From: Candidatus Melainabacteria bacterium
GTDB taxonomy: Bacteria > Cyanobacteriota > Vampirovibrionia > Obscuribacterales > Obscuribacteraceae
Direction of reading: 5' to 3'
Assembly (NCBI GenBank): GCA_003175915.1
Contig: PSRH01000212.1
Location: 1-13,845, forward strand
Length of the DNA: 13,845 nucleotides
Under the pieces are notes generated by a model. It was not told the DNA's origin. It saw only the letters and a program-made list of their open reading frames with translations, and did no database searches. Position 1 is the stretch's first letter. Each line of letters starts with the position of its first letter. This document shows, in pieces, positions 1 through 8,080 of this stretch. The position numbers and the translations under genes are program-made.

Positions 1-339
1 ACCTGGACAATTGGGGCTGCTATCTTTCGCGCTGAGAGCACGGCCTCAGCCTTAATGATCGTCAAGAAAATGCTTTTCATGGAAGGCTTTAAATTAGGCG
101 CACCGCCTAAGGAGTGCTGCACGCTCCTTTCCGTAAATTACCCTCTAATCTTCCCAAGCATCTTTCTGGTTCTTCCTGTGCTGCTTATCGGCCAGGTCGT
201 CCTCAATCGCATCACAAAATTTGTACCGATCCAGCGTTCACCCAGATTGCTCAAAGCCGCCTACGCGGTGGTTCTTACTTTTTTACTTTTCGCCTTTTCG
301 CCGGATAACTCACCGCGATTTATCTATTATCAATTCTGA
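1..339 (+). CDS. MBOAT-family O-acyltransferase, C-terminal 112 residues (5' end outside window)
   Basis: The frame is open from the first base and ends with TGA at 337-339, so only the C-terminal end of a longer membrane protein is present. Two landmarks point to the MBOAT family (AlgI/DltB-like, usually about 470-520 residues). Near the start, a W-x-(4)-IFRAES stretch corresponds to the conserved WVFFRA element before the last membrane helices. The extreme C terminus reads FIYYQF, close to the FIYFQF ending typical of AlgI-like proteins. Two hydrophobic segments lie between (about residues 48-66 and 86-102). Such proteins move an acyl group, usually acetyl, across the membrane onto exported polysaccharide. 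The catalytic histidine region lies outside the window. The next gene, 21 bases downstream on the same strand, is an SGNH-type partner as in alginate and cellulose acetylation loci. The acceptor polymer cannot be told from here. Confidence 0.75.
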   Translation, partial: TWTIGAAIFRAESTASALMIVKKMLFMEGFKLGAPPKECCTLLSVNYPLIFPSIFLVLPVLLIGQVVLNRITKFVPIQRSPRLLKAAYAVVLTFLLFAFSPDNSPRFIYYQF

Positions 340-360
340 TCGATAAGCTTCCAGGACACG

Positions 361-1587
361 ATGACCGACAGCAAAGAACCAGACAATATCATCAAGGCAG
401 TCAGGAAGAGCGATTTTCTTCTCGCGGTTCTTGCCGTGCTCGTCTTAGACGCGCTCTTCCGCTTCGGTTCGAGCTGGCAAGAACATAACACCTATAAGCT
501 TGGCTTCGATGAACCTTACCGCAGCCGCATCTGGTGGGCTATGAAAGATTTCACGAGCGGCTGTAAGACAGCAGATCTTGTCCTCATGGGCGCTTCCGAT
601 ATGACTTGCGCATTCTACGGCGCTGAAGCTACATACTTGCAAACGCCGCAAAGCCAGCTTCTTAAGCACAACAGCAAGTATCTAGAGGGCAGATTGGCGA
701 AATTAGACAGTCCCTTCCGCTCCACCTTTTGTCTTGGTATTCCAGGGGAAATGCCGTCTGACGCCTATTTTTTGGCAAGCACAATTCTCGCCAACAAGAA
801 AAAACCAAAGGCCATTTGCCTGAGCATTGCCCCCAGAGATTTTTATGATGCTACCTTTGGGGATCCCACCAGCACTGACATCTTCAGAGTCGCCAACAAG
901 CTCGGTCTGGGGCAGAACTGCGAAGTTCCGCGCCGGAGCTCAATTTGGGACATAGTGGACCATCGATTTCAGCAAGCCTTTTCTGTTTATGGGCACAAAT
1001 GGGAGTTGATGAGCTGGCAACACCATGCCACCCACGCAGTCCTATCGCCATTACTCAGGGAAGATTTCTGGTCAATTAGCACGCCTCAAGCAATTCGCAA
1101 GCTCGCTCTCCTTGAGCTGCCTGAGGACTATGGACGAACGGAAGTAATGGAGCTGCCATTTGATCCGAAACATCCGATCTGGATCAACAATATCGCTGAG
1201 TACCAATCACGCTACCGCCAATTCAAGCCAAGCACCTTCACTCAGCAGCTGGCGTACTTAAAGAAACTCGGGGAGCTATGCCGATCTGAAGGAGTGGGAT
1301 TCCTGGTCGTCAACTCACCCCTGACCAACGAAAATAGAGCGATGATCGAAAAATCTGCCTACGATCTATATATGAGTGAGATCCCTAAGACAGTAAGAGC
1401 TAGCGGCGGCATCTTCGTCAACTTCGACACACTCAATGCTTTCCAGCATGACGACTTTTTTGACAGCATTCACTTGAATGGCAAAGGCGGTCAAATATTT
1501 CTGGACCAGATCGCCATTGCACTCTCGAAGAGTTCGGAACTGGCCGCTTCCACGCGGGCGTTCATCAGCTCTCAGCGTCCATTTTGA
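361..1587 (+). CDS. Membrane-anchored SGNH-hydrolase-like protein, partner of the MBOAT acyltransferase
   Basis: The 408-residue product begins with a single N-terminal membrane segment (about residues 19-36), followed by an exported domain. Block I of SGNH enzymes is seen as LVLMGASDM, with Ser79 as the likely nucleophile. The C-terminal block is FFDSIHLN, giving Asp368 and His371 in the D-x-x-H spacing of this fold. A glycine in LGIPGEMPSD (about 125-135) and an asparagine in LVVNSP (about 319-324) sit where the oxyanion-hole residues are expected. This is the architecture of AlgJ/AlgX/DltD-type proteins, which work with an MBOAT protein to pass acetyl groups to a polysaccharide. The close upstream MBOAT gene supports that reading, and the two are probably co-transcribed. 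An AGGAC sequence precedes the ATG. Overall similarity to a named AlgJ or DltD is not obvious, so the specific substrate is unknown. Confidence 0.75.
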   Translation: MTDSKEPDNIIKAVRKSDFLLAVLAVLVLDALFRFGSSWQEHNTYKLGFDEPYRSRIWWAMKDFTSGCKTADLVLMGASDMTCAFYGAEATYLQTPQSQLLKHNSKYLEGRLAKLDSPFRSTFCLGIPGEMPSDAYFLASTILANKKKPKAICLSIAPRDFYDATFGDPTSTDIFRVANKLGLGQNCEVPRRSSIWDIVDHRFQQAFSVYGHKWELMSWQHHATHAVLSPLLREDFWSISTPQAIRKLALLELPEDYGRTEVMELPFDPKHPIWINNIAEYQSRYRQFKPSTFTQQLAYLKKLGELCRSEGVGFLVVNSPLTNENRAMIEKSAYDLYMSEIPKTVRASGGIFVNFDTLNAFQHDDFFDSIHLNGKGGQIFLDQIAIALSKSSELAASTRAFISSQRPF

Positions 1588-1626
1588 CGGCAATTTGTCT
1601 CAATTCTGCCAGGGCGATCTAGACCG

Positions 1627-1939
1627 TCAGGTTCGGTAAATATCGCCAGAAAGATCAATTGACTGCGGGTCGTCTTCAAAGGCTCTAGCTTTGCCTCTAT
1701 GAGCTACAGCAACGTCCCCACCCCTGCTAAATAGTTTTTGGATGAATTCTCTGAGGCCTCCTAACTGAAGACCATTTTGCGGATCGCTGATTGAGGCTTC
1801 CGGGGCAGTGCCCCTTCTCGGGCCGCCTACAACAGCTGGTACATCGCATCTTCCTCCTCCTCCTCAACCCATGATTTCTCTCCTTCGTAAGCGTTTAATC
1901 TGATCAACCGGGCACCGGTTCCTGACTTCAACCAAGAGC
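1627..1939 (-). pseudogene. Possible frameshifted unknown reading frame
   Basis: On the minus strand two overlapping open frames read like ordinary protein but neither has a good start. The upstream frame, seen from about 1939 to its TAG at 1827-1829, gives a passage containing ARLIRLNAYEGEKSWVEEEEE. The downstream frame is open from 1863 to its TGA at 1627-1629 (78 residues) and includes LGGLREFIQKLFSRGGDVAVA and AFEDDPQSIDLSGDIYRT. They overlap exactly at a GAG/GGA repeat tract, a plausible slippage site, and one frameshift there would join them. I do not recognise the protein. It may be a gene remnant, an assembly error, or chance. The downstream frame has no ATG or GTG start. Confidence 0.25.
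1906..1920 (-). terminator. Hairpin just downstream of the minus-strand operon
   Basis: AACCGG and CCGGTT form a perfect 6-bp stem around a 3-base loop, starting about 20 bases past the hydrolase stop codon on the minus strand. No T-run follows, so it is at best an atypical intrinsic terminator or an RNA-end stabilising hairpin. Confidence 0.25.
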
Positions 1940-2836
1940 TTATTGCACGCTTGTGAGTGGTTTGTGAGGTAGGGGGAGTAGGCCAGCGTTGGGTTGTGCG
2001 GTTTTTCCCATGACAAAATCCATCGCTGCCACAATTAATTTGCCGGATGGCGGCTGGTGATTACCTTTCACTTCCAATACTTGCGTTGCGATGCCAATTT
2101 TCGTCAGTGCCGAAACTACGTCTCTTTGTTCTTTGACGGGAACCACCGTGTCGTTTAGCCCTTCGATTACGCAAACGCGTGCCTGGGCTGGAAAACTGTG
2201 CAAATGTTCTTTCAGGCTGCTGTCGTTGTAGAGCTTTCTTTGTCTGGCAGGGCTGCCGCCAAACGCCTGCTCCAGGGCAATCCTGACAGGGACGGCCGAG
2301 GTGCCGTCGTGCAGGTCGATTAAGTCCCCACTGGGATAAACAACGATGACGCCAATGATTTTGTCTTTTATACCCTTGGGTGCACAGGCAACATAAGTGA
2401 GGGCCGAACAGGCACCCATCGAACTACCGGCGACAACGATCCGGTCGGCCGGGTGTTCGGCTAAGACCTGACGGATATTGAGCGATATATCCTCTCTCAC
2501 CGTTTCCTTGCACCAGGAAGGAAGAATGCCATAGTTCAAGGAGAGAATTTCCAGACTTGGGAATTCTCTCTTCAAACAACTGGCGAAATTGCCGTGCAAT
2601 GGCACTTTGAATGGTTCACTATGATTTTGCCCTAAGCCATGAAGGTAGACCATCAAGACGGCTTTGCTTGCCGGTACTACCTCGTTTGCCGGGGCAAAGG
2701 CGAATATGTCACGTTTGCCGTCAATAGCGCTCTCAAAGCTTTTGGTTTGATAAGGCAACAATTCGTCAGCCGGCCTGCTTGCACTAGCCCAGAGGGCAGC
2801 AAGCAAAATTGTCGTACCGAGGCGGCTGGCTAACAC
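1940..2836 (-). CDS. Exported alpha/beta hydrolase (esterase/peptidase-like)
   Basis: The 298-residue product starts with GTG and a signal-peptide-like N terminus: a hydrophobic run of about residues 8-19 ending in ASASRPADE. The alpha/beta hydrolase fold is visible in order. There is an oxyanion strand YLHGLGQ (64-70), a nucleophile elbow VVAGSSMG with Ser139 in G-x-S-x-G, a late strand VIEGLNDTVVP with the acid Asp229, and GNHQPP with the catalytic His260. A complete Ser-Asp-His triad suggests an active hydrolase outside the cytoplasm. The substrate cannot be deduced; the fold resembles dienelactone-hydrolase and prolyl-oligopeptidase-type esterases. It is the last gene of the minus-strand operon, starting 16 bases after the coiled-coil gene. 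The ribosome binding site before the GTG is weak, so translation may depend on coupling. Confidence 0.75.
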   Translation of the reverse strand: MLASRLGTTILLAALWASASRPADELLPYQTKSFESAIDGKRDIFAFAPANEVVPASKAVLMVYLHGLGQNHSEPFKVPLHGNFASCLKREFPSLEILSLNYGILPSWCKETVREDISLNIRQVLAEHPADRIVVAGSSMGACSALTYVACAPKGIKDKIIGVIVVYPSGDLIDLHDGTSAVPVRIALEQAFGGSPARQRKLYNDSSLKEHLHSFPAQARVCVIEGLNDTVVPVKEQRDVVSALTKIGIATQVLEVKGNHQPPSGKLIVAAMDFVMGKTAQPNAGLLPLPHKPLTSVQ

Positions 2837-2852
2837 GGCAGTGGCTTCTTAT

Positions 2853-5489
2853 TCAGGTGGCAGCTTTTGGTAAGACGCTTTCCGATTCGAGCGCCTTGCG
2901 CCAGGCAAAATGGACCGGTATGGAAGACATATTCAGTATTGGTGAGAATCGCTCCAACCTCACCTTGCGATTATTGCTTAAGAGAATAGTCTGGCGAGAA
3001 GGGGCAATGACAGCGACGACAAAGCGGAGCGCTAGCGAAAACTCCAGCTCTTCCTGGGACCAGCCAGCCGCATCAAGAATCAAGGGCAAGGCTTCGCCCT
3101 TGGCGTCTTTAGGTACCGTCGTTTTGGGCGATACCTTAGCCAGATCATCCATGAGAAGTTGTTCCAGCACTTCCCTTGCCAGCTCCAGCGCCAGTTTACA
3201 ATTGCGCGACGTGGTTAGCTGGTGATCGACCGCTTCCATCATGGCCAGCAAGCTCGTGTATTGCTCATCATAGTCGTTGAAAAAGCTCTTCATCTGGCGT
3301 TGCAAGTTGTCGCGTTCCTTACGTGCTTCTTGAAGCTCAGCTTCAACTGGCTTGCCTCGCAGTTTTTCCAGCTCATTGGCAGCTGGCGGCTTCGCTTGGG
3401 CGATTTCAGGAAAGTGATCGACCAGTTCGTGGATACGGCTCCAGGCTTGCGTTCGTTCTAGTTCCAGTTCAGCAAGGACCTGGTGAATTTGCTCCGTACC
3501 AGGGTTGAAACCATATTTATGCTCAGCTTTGGCAATCTCTTCCTGCAATGATTGCCAGTGATGATACCTGGCAATTTTGCCATAGAATTCCGTATAACTT
3601 GCCTCGACGTTGGCTGGTTCGTTCAGTTTGGCTCTCGTGAACAACTCCTGCAAAGCTTCGTCGATTCCCCTGATTTCTGCGGCGAGAAATTCCAGTTGCT
3701 GTTTAGACAATTTGAGCGTACCGAACGTGCTGTTCAGCGATCTAAAATCACGCAGGCAATTGATCACATCACTCGACAATGAGGCGATGTTTTCCGCATT
3801 TATTTCTTGATCGGCGCGCCCGGCCTGTCGGAAATATTGTTCGAAGTCGCTTTTCAGGCGGTCGCAGGCTGCCTGTCTCTGGACAATTGATTCATCCAAT
3901 CTTTCCATTTCTTGCACTTGCGGACTAGCAGCCGAGTATTGGTTGATGTATTCGAGCAGCGTCGAACCATCGCCGATTCCGGCTCGTTGAGCCAGAGATT
4001 GGATGCGACTTTCCAGATTTTTGATCCGGCCGTGGATGTCATCGATGCGAGCCACATGTCTTTCTAAGTCAGCCTGAGCGGCCTCCAATTCCGGTTGCCT
4101 GAGCAAACTTGGTTTGAACATTTTGAGCACGTTACCGCCTTCTGCCTTTGCTCGCCTTTGCTCTTCGATTTCGGAAATGATTGACTCGGCCTTGCTCTTA
4201 CCCTTTTCACTACTGGCCAGCTGCTTGCGAAACCCCATGATGAGAGCGCTATACGATTTAGCGTCATTGGCGTCGCGCGGCTCCAACGACGCTAAGGTTC
4301 GTTTGATTTCCTCGTATTTAGAAAGATCGATTTGACCTCCCTCAGAGCCCTTTTCTTGCCTTTCTCGCTGCTGTCGCGATTCGCCCAACTCCTTGGCCAA
4401 AATCAGAAAATTGTCGGCGCCCACTCGCAAAGCCTGGGCCTGTTCAGGGGTGAAACTTTGCAGTCTCTCCCAGCGCTGGGTCACTTCCCGTTCGTAGGCT
4501 TCGTACTCCTCAATCTTGGGGGCCAGTTCTTGTTCCAGGTTCCGGTAATCGTCAACGTGCGAAGAGCGGCGCTTCCACAGCTCTTCAACCGGTTGCTGGC
4601 ATTCGATTGAAAAACCCTCCATGCTCCCGATTCTCGCCAGATCTTTGAGAATATTCCTCAAGCGCACATGTTGCGCTCGTAAATGGAGCACCTGGCCATC
4701 AATCTCCGCGGCCCTGAAACAGAGTTGAAAATATTCGTTGGCGTCCGACTGTCCGACTTTTCCGTCCAGCTTGGGAGTGACTGCCGCCACTCCTTCAATC
4801 AAGCCAATCATTCCCTTTCGCTCGCGATCGAGACTTTCCGTTTTACGCTTGAGCTCTAGTTTTTGCTGCTCTAACTCGTGGATGAGAAAGTCGATTTTGA
4901 TTTGAATTGACTTATACGGAAATTGGTTTAAATAACTATCCAGAACGCCAACCGCAAGCGCTTTGCCATACATGGTGGAAGTCGGATCTACGATCTTTCT
5001 GAGCGCTTCGGCAATAGCGGCGGCAGCGCTTGTGCCATTACGCTTATCAGAGTTGAGGAGAAAACAATTCTGCCAAAACTCTTCATGACTGAGCTTAGTT
5101 AGCACTTCCCCGACTGATTTATCGCCATTCCCCAGGAATTCGTCGGTGACGTCCTTCTCGCTGCTACCGCGCTCGATCACCGTCGCCTTGTTGTTTTCAA
5201 AATCACGCGAGATCCTTAAGTGTCTCCCTGTCTGCAGGCAATCCAGGCTGGCCAGGAACTGCGTTCCCTTTCCGTCCTTCGGTCGAAATTTTGATACATC
5301 CCCGAGGCTTTCAGGTATACCGGCTTGATCTGGATCAAAACCATAGAGAATGGCCAGCATCACCGCCGGTATCAGAAGCCTCTCTTGTTCGGAGTGCTCT
5401 TCGACAAGATTGATCGCATTTGTGCCGAATTCAACCTGCTCGTTGACTGCCGCACCAAAAGAAACAATTTCTAGACGCTCAATCAACAT
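2853..5489 (-). CDS. YhaN/SbcC (Rad50)-like coiled-coil protein with degenerate ATPase motifs
   Basis: The 878-residue protein has the SMC/Rad50 plan of an N-terminal half-ATPase, a long coiled coil (about 180-770, rich in E, Q, K, R and L), and a C-terminal half-ATPase. The N terminus MLIERLEIVSFG and the LYGF at 48-51 match YhaN/SbcC proteins. Between them, where GPNEAGKST should be, the protein reads EHSEQERLL (31-39): both glycines and the P-loop lysine are gone. At the C terminus LPLILD (801-806) is retained, but the catalytic acidic residue is Ala807. The LSxGTxxQ signature that should precede it is absent, and the H-loop is LLSNN (836-840) without histidine. No CxxC zinc hook is seen, as in YhaN. 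The gene is intact and its ATG lies inside the end of the nuclease-like gene. The family holds DNA ends with an SbcD/YhaO nuclease; here ATP use seems unlikely. Confidence 0.8.
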   Translation of the reverse strand: MLIERLEIVSFGAAVNEQVEFGTNAINLVEEHSEQERLLIPAVMLAILYGFDPDQAGIPESLGDVSKFRPKDGKGTQFLASLDCLQTGRHLRISRDFENNKATVIERGSSEKDVTDEFLGNGDKSVGEVLTKLSHEEFWQNCFLLNSDKRNGTSAAAAIAEALRKIVDPTSTMYGKALAVGVLDSYLNQFPYKSIQIKIDFLIHELEQQKLELKRKTESLDRERKGMIGLIEGVAAVTPKLDGKVGQSDANEYFQLCFRAAEIDGQVLHLRAQHVRLRNILKDLARIGSMEGFSIECQQPVEELWKRRSSHVDDYRNLEQELAPKIEEYEAYEREVTQRWERLQSFTPEQAQALRVGADNFLILAKELGESRQQRERQEKGSEGGQIDLSKYEEIKRTLASLEPRDANDAKSYSALIMGFRKQLASSEKGKSKAESIISEIEEQRRAKAEGGNVLKMFKPSLLRQPELEAAQADLERHVARIDDIHGRIKNLESRIQSLAQRAGIGDGSTLLEYINQYSAASPQVQEMERLDESIVQRQAACDRLKSDFEQYFRQAGRADQEINAENIASLSSDVINCLRDFRSLNSTFGTLKLSKQQLEFLAAEIRGIDEALQELFTRAKLNEPANVEASYTEFYGKIARYHHWQSLQEEIAKAEHKYGFNPGTEQIHQVLAELELERTQAWSRIHELVDHFPEIAQAKPPAANELEKLRGKPVEAELQEARKERDNLQRQMKSFFNDYDEQYTSLLAMMEAVDHQLTTSRNCKLALELAREVLEQLLMDDLAKVSPKTTVPKDAKGEALPLILDAAGWSQEELEFSLALRFVVAVIAPSRQTILLSNNRKVRLERFSPILNMSSIPVHFAWRKALESESVLPKAAT

Positions 5490-6762
5490 TGCGCAGGTTC
5501 ACCCGTTTCTGCCGAAGCGCCTCGAGACCATAGTAAAGCGCATCTTCGACCACCCTACCCGACAGGTGATCCATACCGGCTGGCGCTGGTTCGCCATCAG
5601 CCGTCGCCTCTTCAGTGGGCAGGCGCTTTTCGGCCTCTTTCTTGAGCACGAGCATGGCCTTGATAAATCTGGCCTCGCTGCTTCCTGGTGCAAAAGCTTC
5701 GGCTAAGTAATTCGGTCTTGTATTGTCTTGGACCACTGCCTGGAAGAAATTCTCCTTAATCTTTTCAATGATCGCCGTTGGTTCTTGGCCAACTTGATAC
5801 CGCCCTTCCAACTCCAGATGAACTATGTCCACCCCTTTTCTGGCGCCAAGATCTTCAAAAGACTGCATTATGTCCACCATGGCATCGGAAGCGGTCATTC
5901 CGGACATATCTACCGAATGAGCGACGATTCGGCGATTATCAAATTCTACCGGTTCGACGCTAGTCTCAATGCCACCCTGCGAATCTTTCTGCACCTTGCC
6001 AAAGAAAGCAACGCGCGTTCCCACCTCGGAAAACTTTTGGCCAACCAGCGAGCCAGTTTGTGCCCCAAGCAAGCGATCAGCTTCGTCACGCAGTCGATAT
6101 TGATTGTTCCCGAAGCCGAAGGCAACATAGTCGAACCCTGAGGCAATAATTTGCTTCTCAGTTAAAACGTGACGTCTGGCCGGCTCGGCTAATTCGCTCG
6201 CGGCGAAAGCGCCTTCCACCGGCTCCGTAAGCAATAGCAGGTCGAATTTCCCTTTGCTTCGCTTAGCCAGAAACTCTTGCCACTGCTTCGCTCGTTCTTC
6301 GCTAGGCAGCTGGAAAGAGTGCCCCCAGATTTTCCAGTCGGCCTGCCTGGGATGCTCGACCGCTGCCAATTGCTGGTTGGCAAAAATGTGAACATTACTG
6401 CTCCATTGTCTTAAACCGAGCCCTTTCAGGAAGTGAGGATTATAGGCAGAATCGACCCGGCAAGCGTCATTTTTTCCCGGTGCAATAAATACCGGCAAAT
6501 CCCCTAGCTGCTCAAAGGCATCGACAACCAGAGTAATTGTTTCCTGAGTGACGGTTTGATTATCCCAAAGGTTACCAACAACATAGACGGCATCAACCTT
6601 TCGCGCCTTAGCCTCGGTCAGGGCCCGGGTCAACGCACCGAGAATCTCTTTTGCTCTGGCAATTCGATGTTCTCGATTGAGTCCCATCCGGATCAAGGCA
6701 GGCGAATCCAGATTGAGATTCGACACCTGTAAAAACGTATGGCTTTCTATGCTTGGGGGCAT
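5479..6762 (-). CDS. YhaO/SbcD (Mre11)-like metallophosphoesterase fold with all metal ligands replaced
   Basis: The 427-residue protein has the length and motif order of YhaO-type DNA repair nucleases, but every metal-binding motif is altered. Motif I, normally ADLHLDSP, is SNLNLDSP (N15, N17). Motif II, normally GDLFD, is GNLWD (N64). Motif III, normally GNHDA, is GKNDA (K97, N98). The LLH of motif IV is LLT (T179). The GHIH of motif V is GFGN (F217, N219). The seven ligands and the catalytic histidine of Mre11 are thus all changed while neighbouring structural residues are kept, so nuclease activity is not expected. The C-terminal part (about 290-427) carries the YhaO-like ending DALYYGLEAL. 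A stop codon directly precedes the ATG in frame, fixing the start; no strong ribosome site is seen. It begins 43 bases after the thiolase stop and overlaps the ATPase-like gene by 11 bases, as for interacting partners. Confidence 0.8.
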   Translation of the reverse strand: MPPSIESHTFLQVSNLNLDSPALIRMGLNREHRIARAKEILGALTRALTEAKARKVDAVYVVGNLWDNQTVTQETITLVVDAFEQLGDLPVFIAPGKNDACRVDSAYNPHFLKGLGLRQWSSNVHIFANQQLAAVEHPRQADWKIWGHSFQLPSEERAKQWQEFLAKRSKGKFDLLLLTEPVEGAFAASELAEPARRHVLTEKQIIASGFDYVAFGFGNNQYRLRDEADRLLGAQTGSLVGQKFSEVGTRVAFFGKVQKDSQGGIETSVEPVEFDNRRIVAHSVDMSGMTASDAMVDIMQSFEDLGARKGVDIVHLELEGRYQVGQEPTAIIEKIKENFFQAVVQDNTRPNYLAEAFAPGSSEARFIKAMLVLKKEAEKRLPTEEATADGEPAPAGMDHLSGRVVEDALYYGLEALRQKRVNLRNVD

Positions 6763-6805
6763 TCAGTTTTACCGAAGTAACCAACAATCCATCGCACCAA
6801 GGGTT

Positions 6806-8011
6806 TTATTCCCGTGACACCACTGTGGCAATACCCTGACCCACGCCAATGCACATCGTAGCAAGACCGAGACGGGCGCCCAGACGTTCCATTTCATGAA
6901 CAAGGGTGGTTAAGATACGAGCACCGCTGCAACCGATGGGATGACCGAGGGCAATCGCCCCACCATTCACATTAACAATGTCTGGATTCAACTTCAATTC
7001 CTTCAGGCAAGCCAGGCTCTGGGCGGCAAAAGCTTCGTTCATTTCCACCAGATCGATCGCCTTAATTGGCAGCTGAGCAAGCGCCAAAGCTTTCTCAGTG
7101 GCGCTTACCGGACCCATGCCCATATAGGCCGGATCGACGCCGGTAACGGCCGAAGAGACAAACCTGGCCAGGGGCTTAGCCCCGAGGCGGCTAGCCATTT
7201 CTTTGCTCATAATGAGCAATGCTGCCGCCCCGTCGTTCAGTCCGGAGGAATTGCCGGCGGTAACCGAGCCATTTTGCCTGAATACCGGTTCTAGCTTGGC
7301 AAGATCGGCCAGGGTGGTGTCCGGGCGGGGATGCTCATCGTTTTCAAGCATTGCCTCTGGGTTAGCCTTCTTTCCTCCCGTAATCGGAATCGGGACGATT
7401 TCTTGAGCAAACTTCTTCGCCTTTAAAGCTCGTTTGTACTTGGCTTGGCTTTCGCAAGCAAACTCATCTTGCTCCTGCCTCGATATGGCATACTTCTCGG
7501 CGACATTTTCGGCCGTTTCACCCAGAGAATATGGATGGTGGACCTTGGCCAGTTTTTCGTTGACGAAGCGCCAGCCGAGCGTCGTATCGGCCAGATTGAG
7601 ATTACCGCGAGGATAAGCTACTTCCGGTTTGAGCATGACCAGGGGAGCGCGGGTCATCGACTCAACGCCGCCGGCGATGAAAATCTCCCCGTTGTTGGTT
7701 TCAATGGCCCGGCAAGCATCAATAACGGCTGATAATCCGGAGCCGCACAAGCGGTTGATAGTAACCCCAGGAACACTGGCGGGCAATCCAGCCAGGAGCA
7801 CGGCCATGCGCCCCACGTTGCGATTGTCCTCGCCGGCCTGGTTGGCACAACCGAAAATTACGTCCGCCAATTCCTCAACCGGTATTTGGTTGCGCTTCAG
7901 AATAGCGCTAATCACAAAGGCGGCCAGATCGTCCGGGCGCCAGGACTTGAGCGCCCCACCGTAGCGACCGATAGGCGTGCGCACCGCATCAACAATGACG
8001 GCCTCCTTCAT
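6806..8011 (-). CDS. Thiolase, acetyl-CoA C-acyltransferase (PcaF/beta-ketoadipyl-CoA type)
   Basis: The 401-residue product is a full-length type I thiolase, which cleaves 3-ketoacyl-CoA to acetyl-CoA and a shortened acyl-CoA, or runs in reverse, in the cytoplasm. The nucleophile is Cys89 in INRLCGSGL. The second active-site pair is His357 in GHPIGCSGAR and Cys387 in MCIGVGQG. The start AVIVDAVRTPIGRYGGAL and GCANQAGEDNRNVGRMA strongly resemble PcaF/PaaJ beta-ketoadipyl-CoA thiolases. No ring-cleavage genes are nearby, so general fatty-acid or ketoacid breakdown is as likely, and no symbol is assigned. The gap to the upstream DUF4388 gene is 110 bases and could hold its own promoter. The ATG has no clear Shine-Dalgarno sequence. 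The YhaO-like gene follows after 43 bases. Confidence 0.92.
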   Translation of the reverse strand: MKEAVIVDAVRTPIGRYGGALKSWRPDDLAAFVISAILKRNQIPVEELADVIFGCANQAGEDNRNVGRMAVLLAGLPASVPGVTINRLCGSGLSAVIDACRAIETNNGEIFIAGGVESMTRAPLVMLKPEVAYPRGNLNLADTTLGWRFVNEKLAKVHHPYSLGETAENVAEKYAISRQEQDEFACESQAKYKRALKAKKFAQEIVPIPITGGKKANPEAMLENDEHPRPDTTLADLAKLEPVFRQNGSVTAGNSSGLNDGAAALLIMSKEMASRLGAKPLARFVSSAVTGVDPAYMGMGPVSATEKALALAQLPIKAIDLVEMNEAFAAQSLACLKELKLNPDIVNVNGGAIALGHPIGCSGARILTTLVHEMERLGARLGLATMCIGVGQGIATVVSRE

Positions 8012-8080
8012 CAGGGAATTATTCTAACGTTATTGTTCGGGAAAGCGGGTGGTTGCATGGCATCGCCCCTACACTTGAGG

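Larger units (their letters stand above)
1588..1939. other. Gene-free stretch between convergent transcription units
   Basis: These 352 bases separate the end of the plus-strand MBOAT/SGNH unit from the end of the minus-strand operon. No intact ATG-started gene of convincing length is present. The stretch holds a TCC-repeat tract at about 1852-1865, a short GC-rich hairpin at 1802-1814, a perfect 6-bp hairpin at 1906-1920, and a possible broken minus-strand reading frame, listed separately. Confidence 0.6.

Noticed and set aside
1802..1814. GGGGC-AGT-GCCCC hairpin as a terminator of the plus-strand unit
   Set aside because: It is over 200 bases past the stop codon with no T-run, and lies within the possible broken reading frame.
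1864..1872. ATG-GGT-TGA before a long open frame, suggesting a selenocysteine or recoded TGA
   Set aside because: TGA serves as an ordinary stop in several genes here, and no selenocysteine-insertion-type hairpin or selenoprotein motif was seen. A frameshift explains the region better.
2809..3225. 138-residue plus-strand ORF
   Set aside because: It runs antisense to the coiled-coil gene, is serine-rich with low-complexity passages, and has no motif.
2853..6762. Sequencing error as the cause of the lost motifs in the MR-like pair
   Set aside because: The changes are many separate in-frame substitutions confined to catalytic positions in two genes, with no frameshift or stop.
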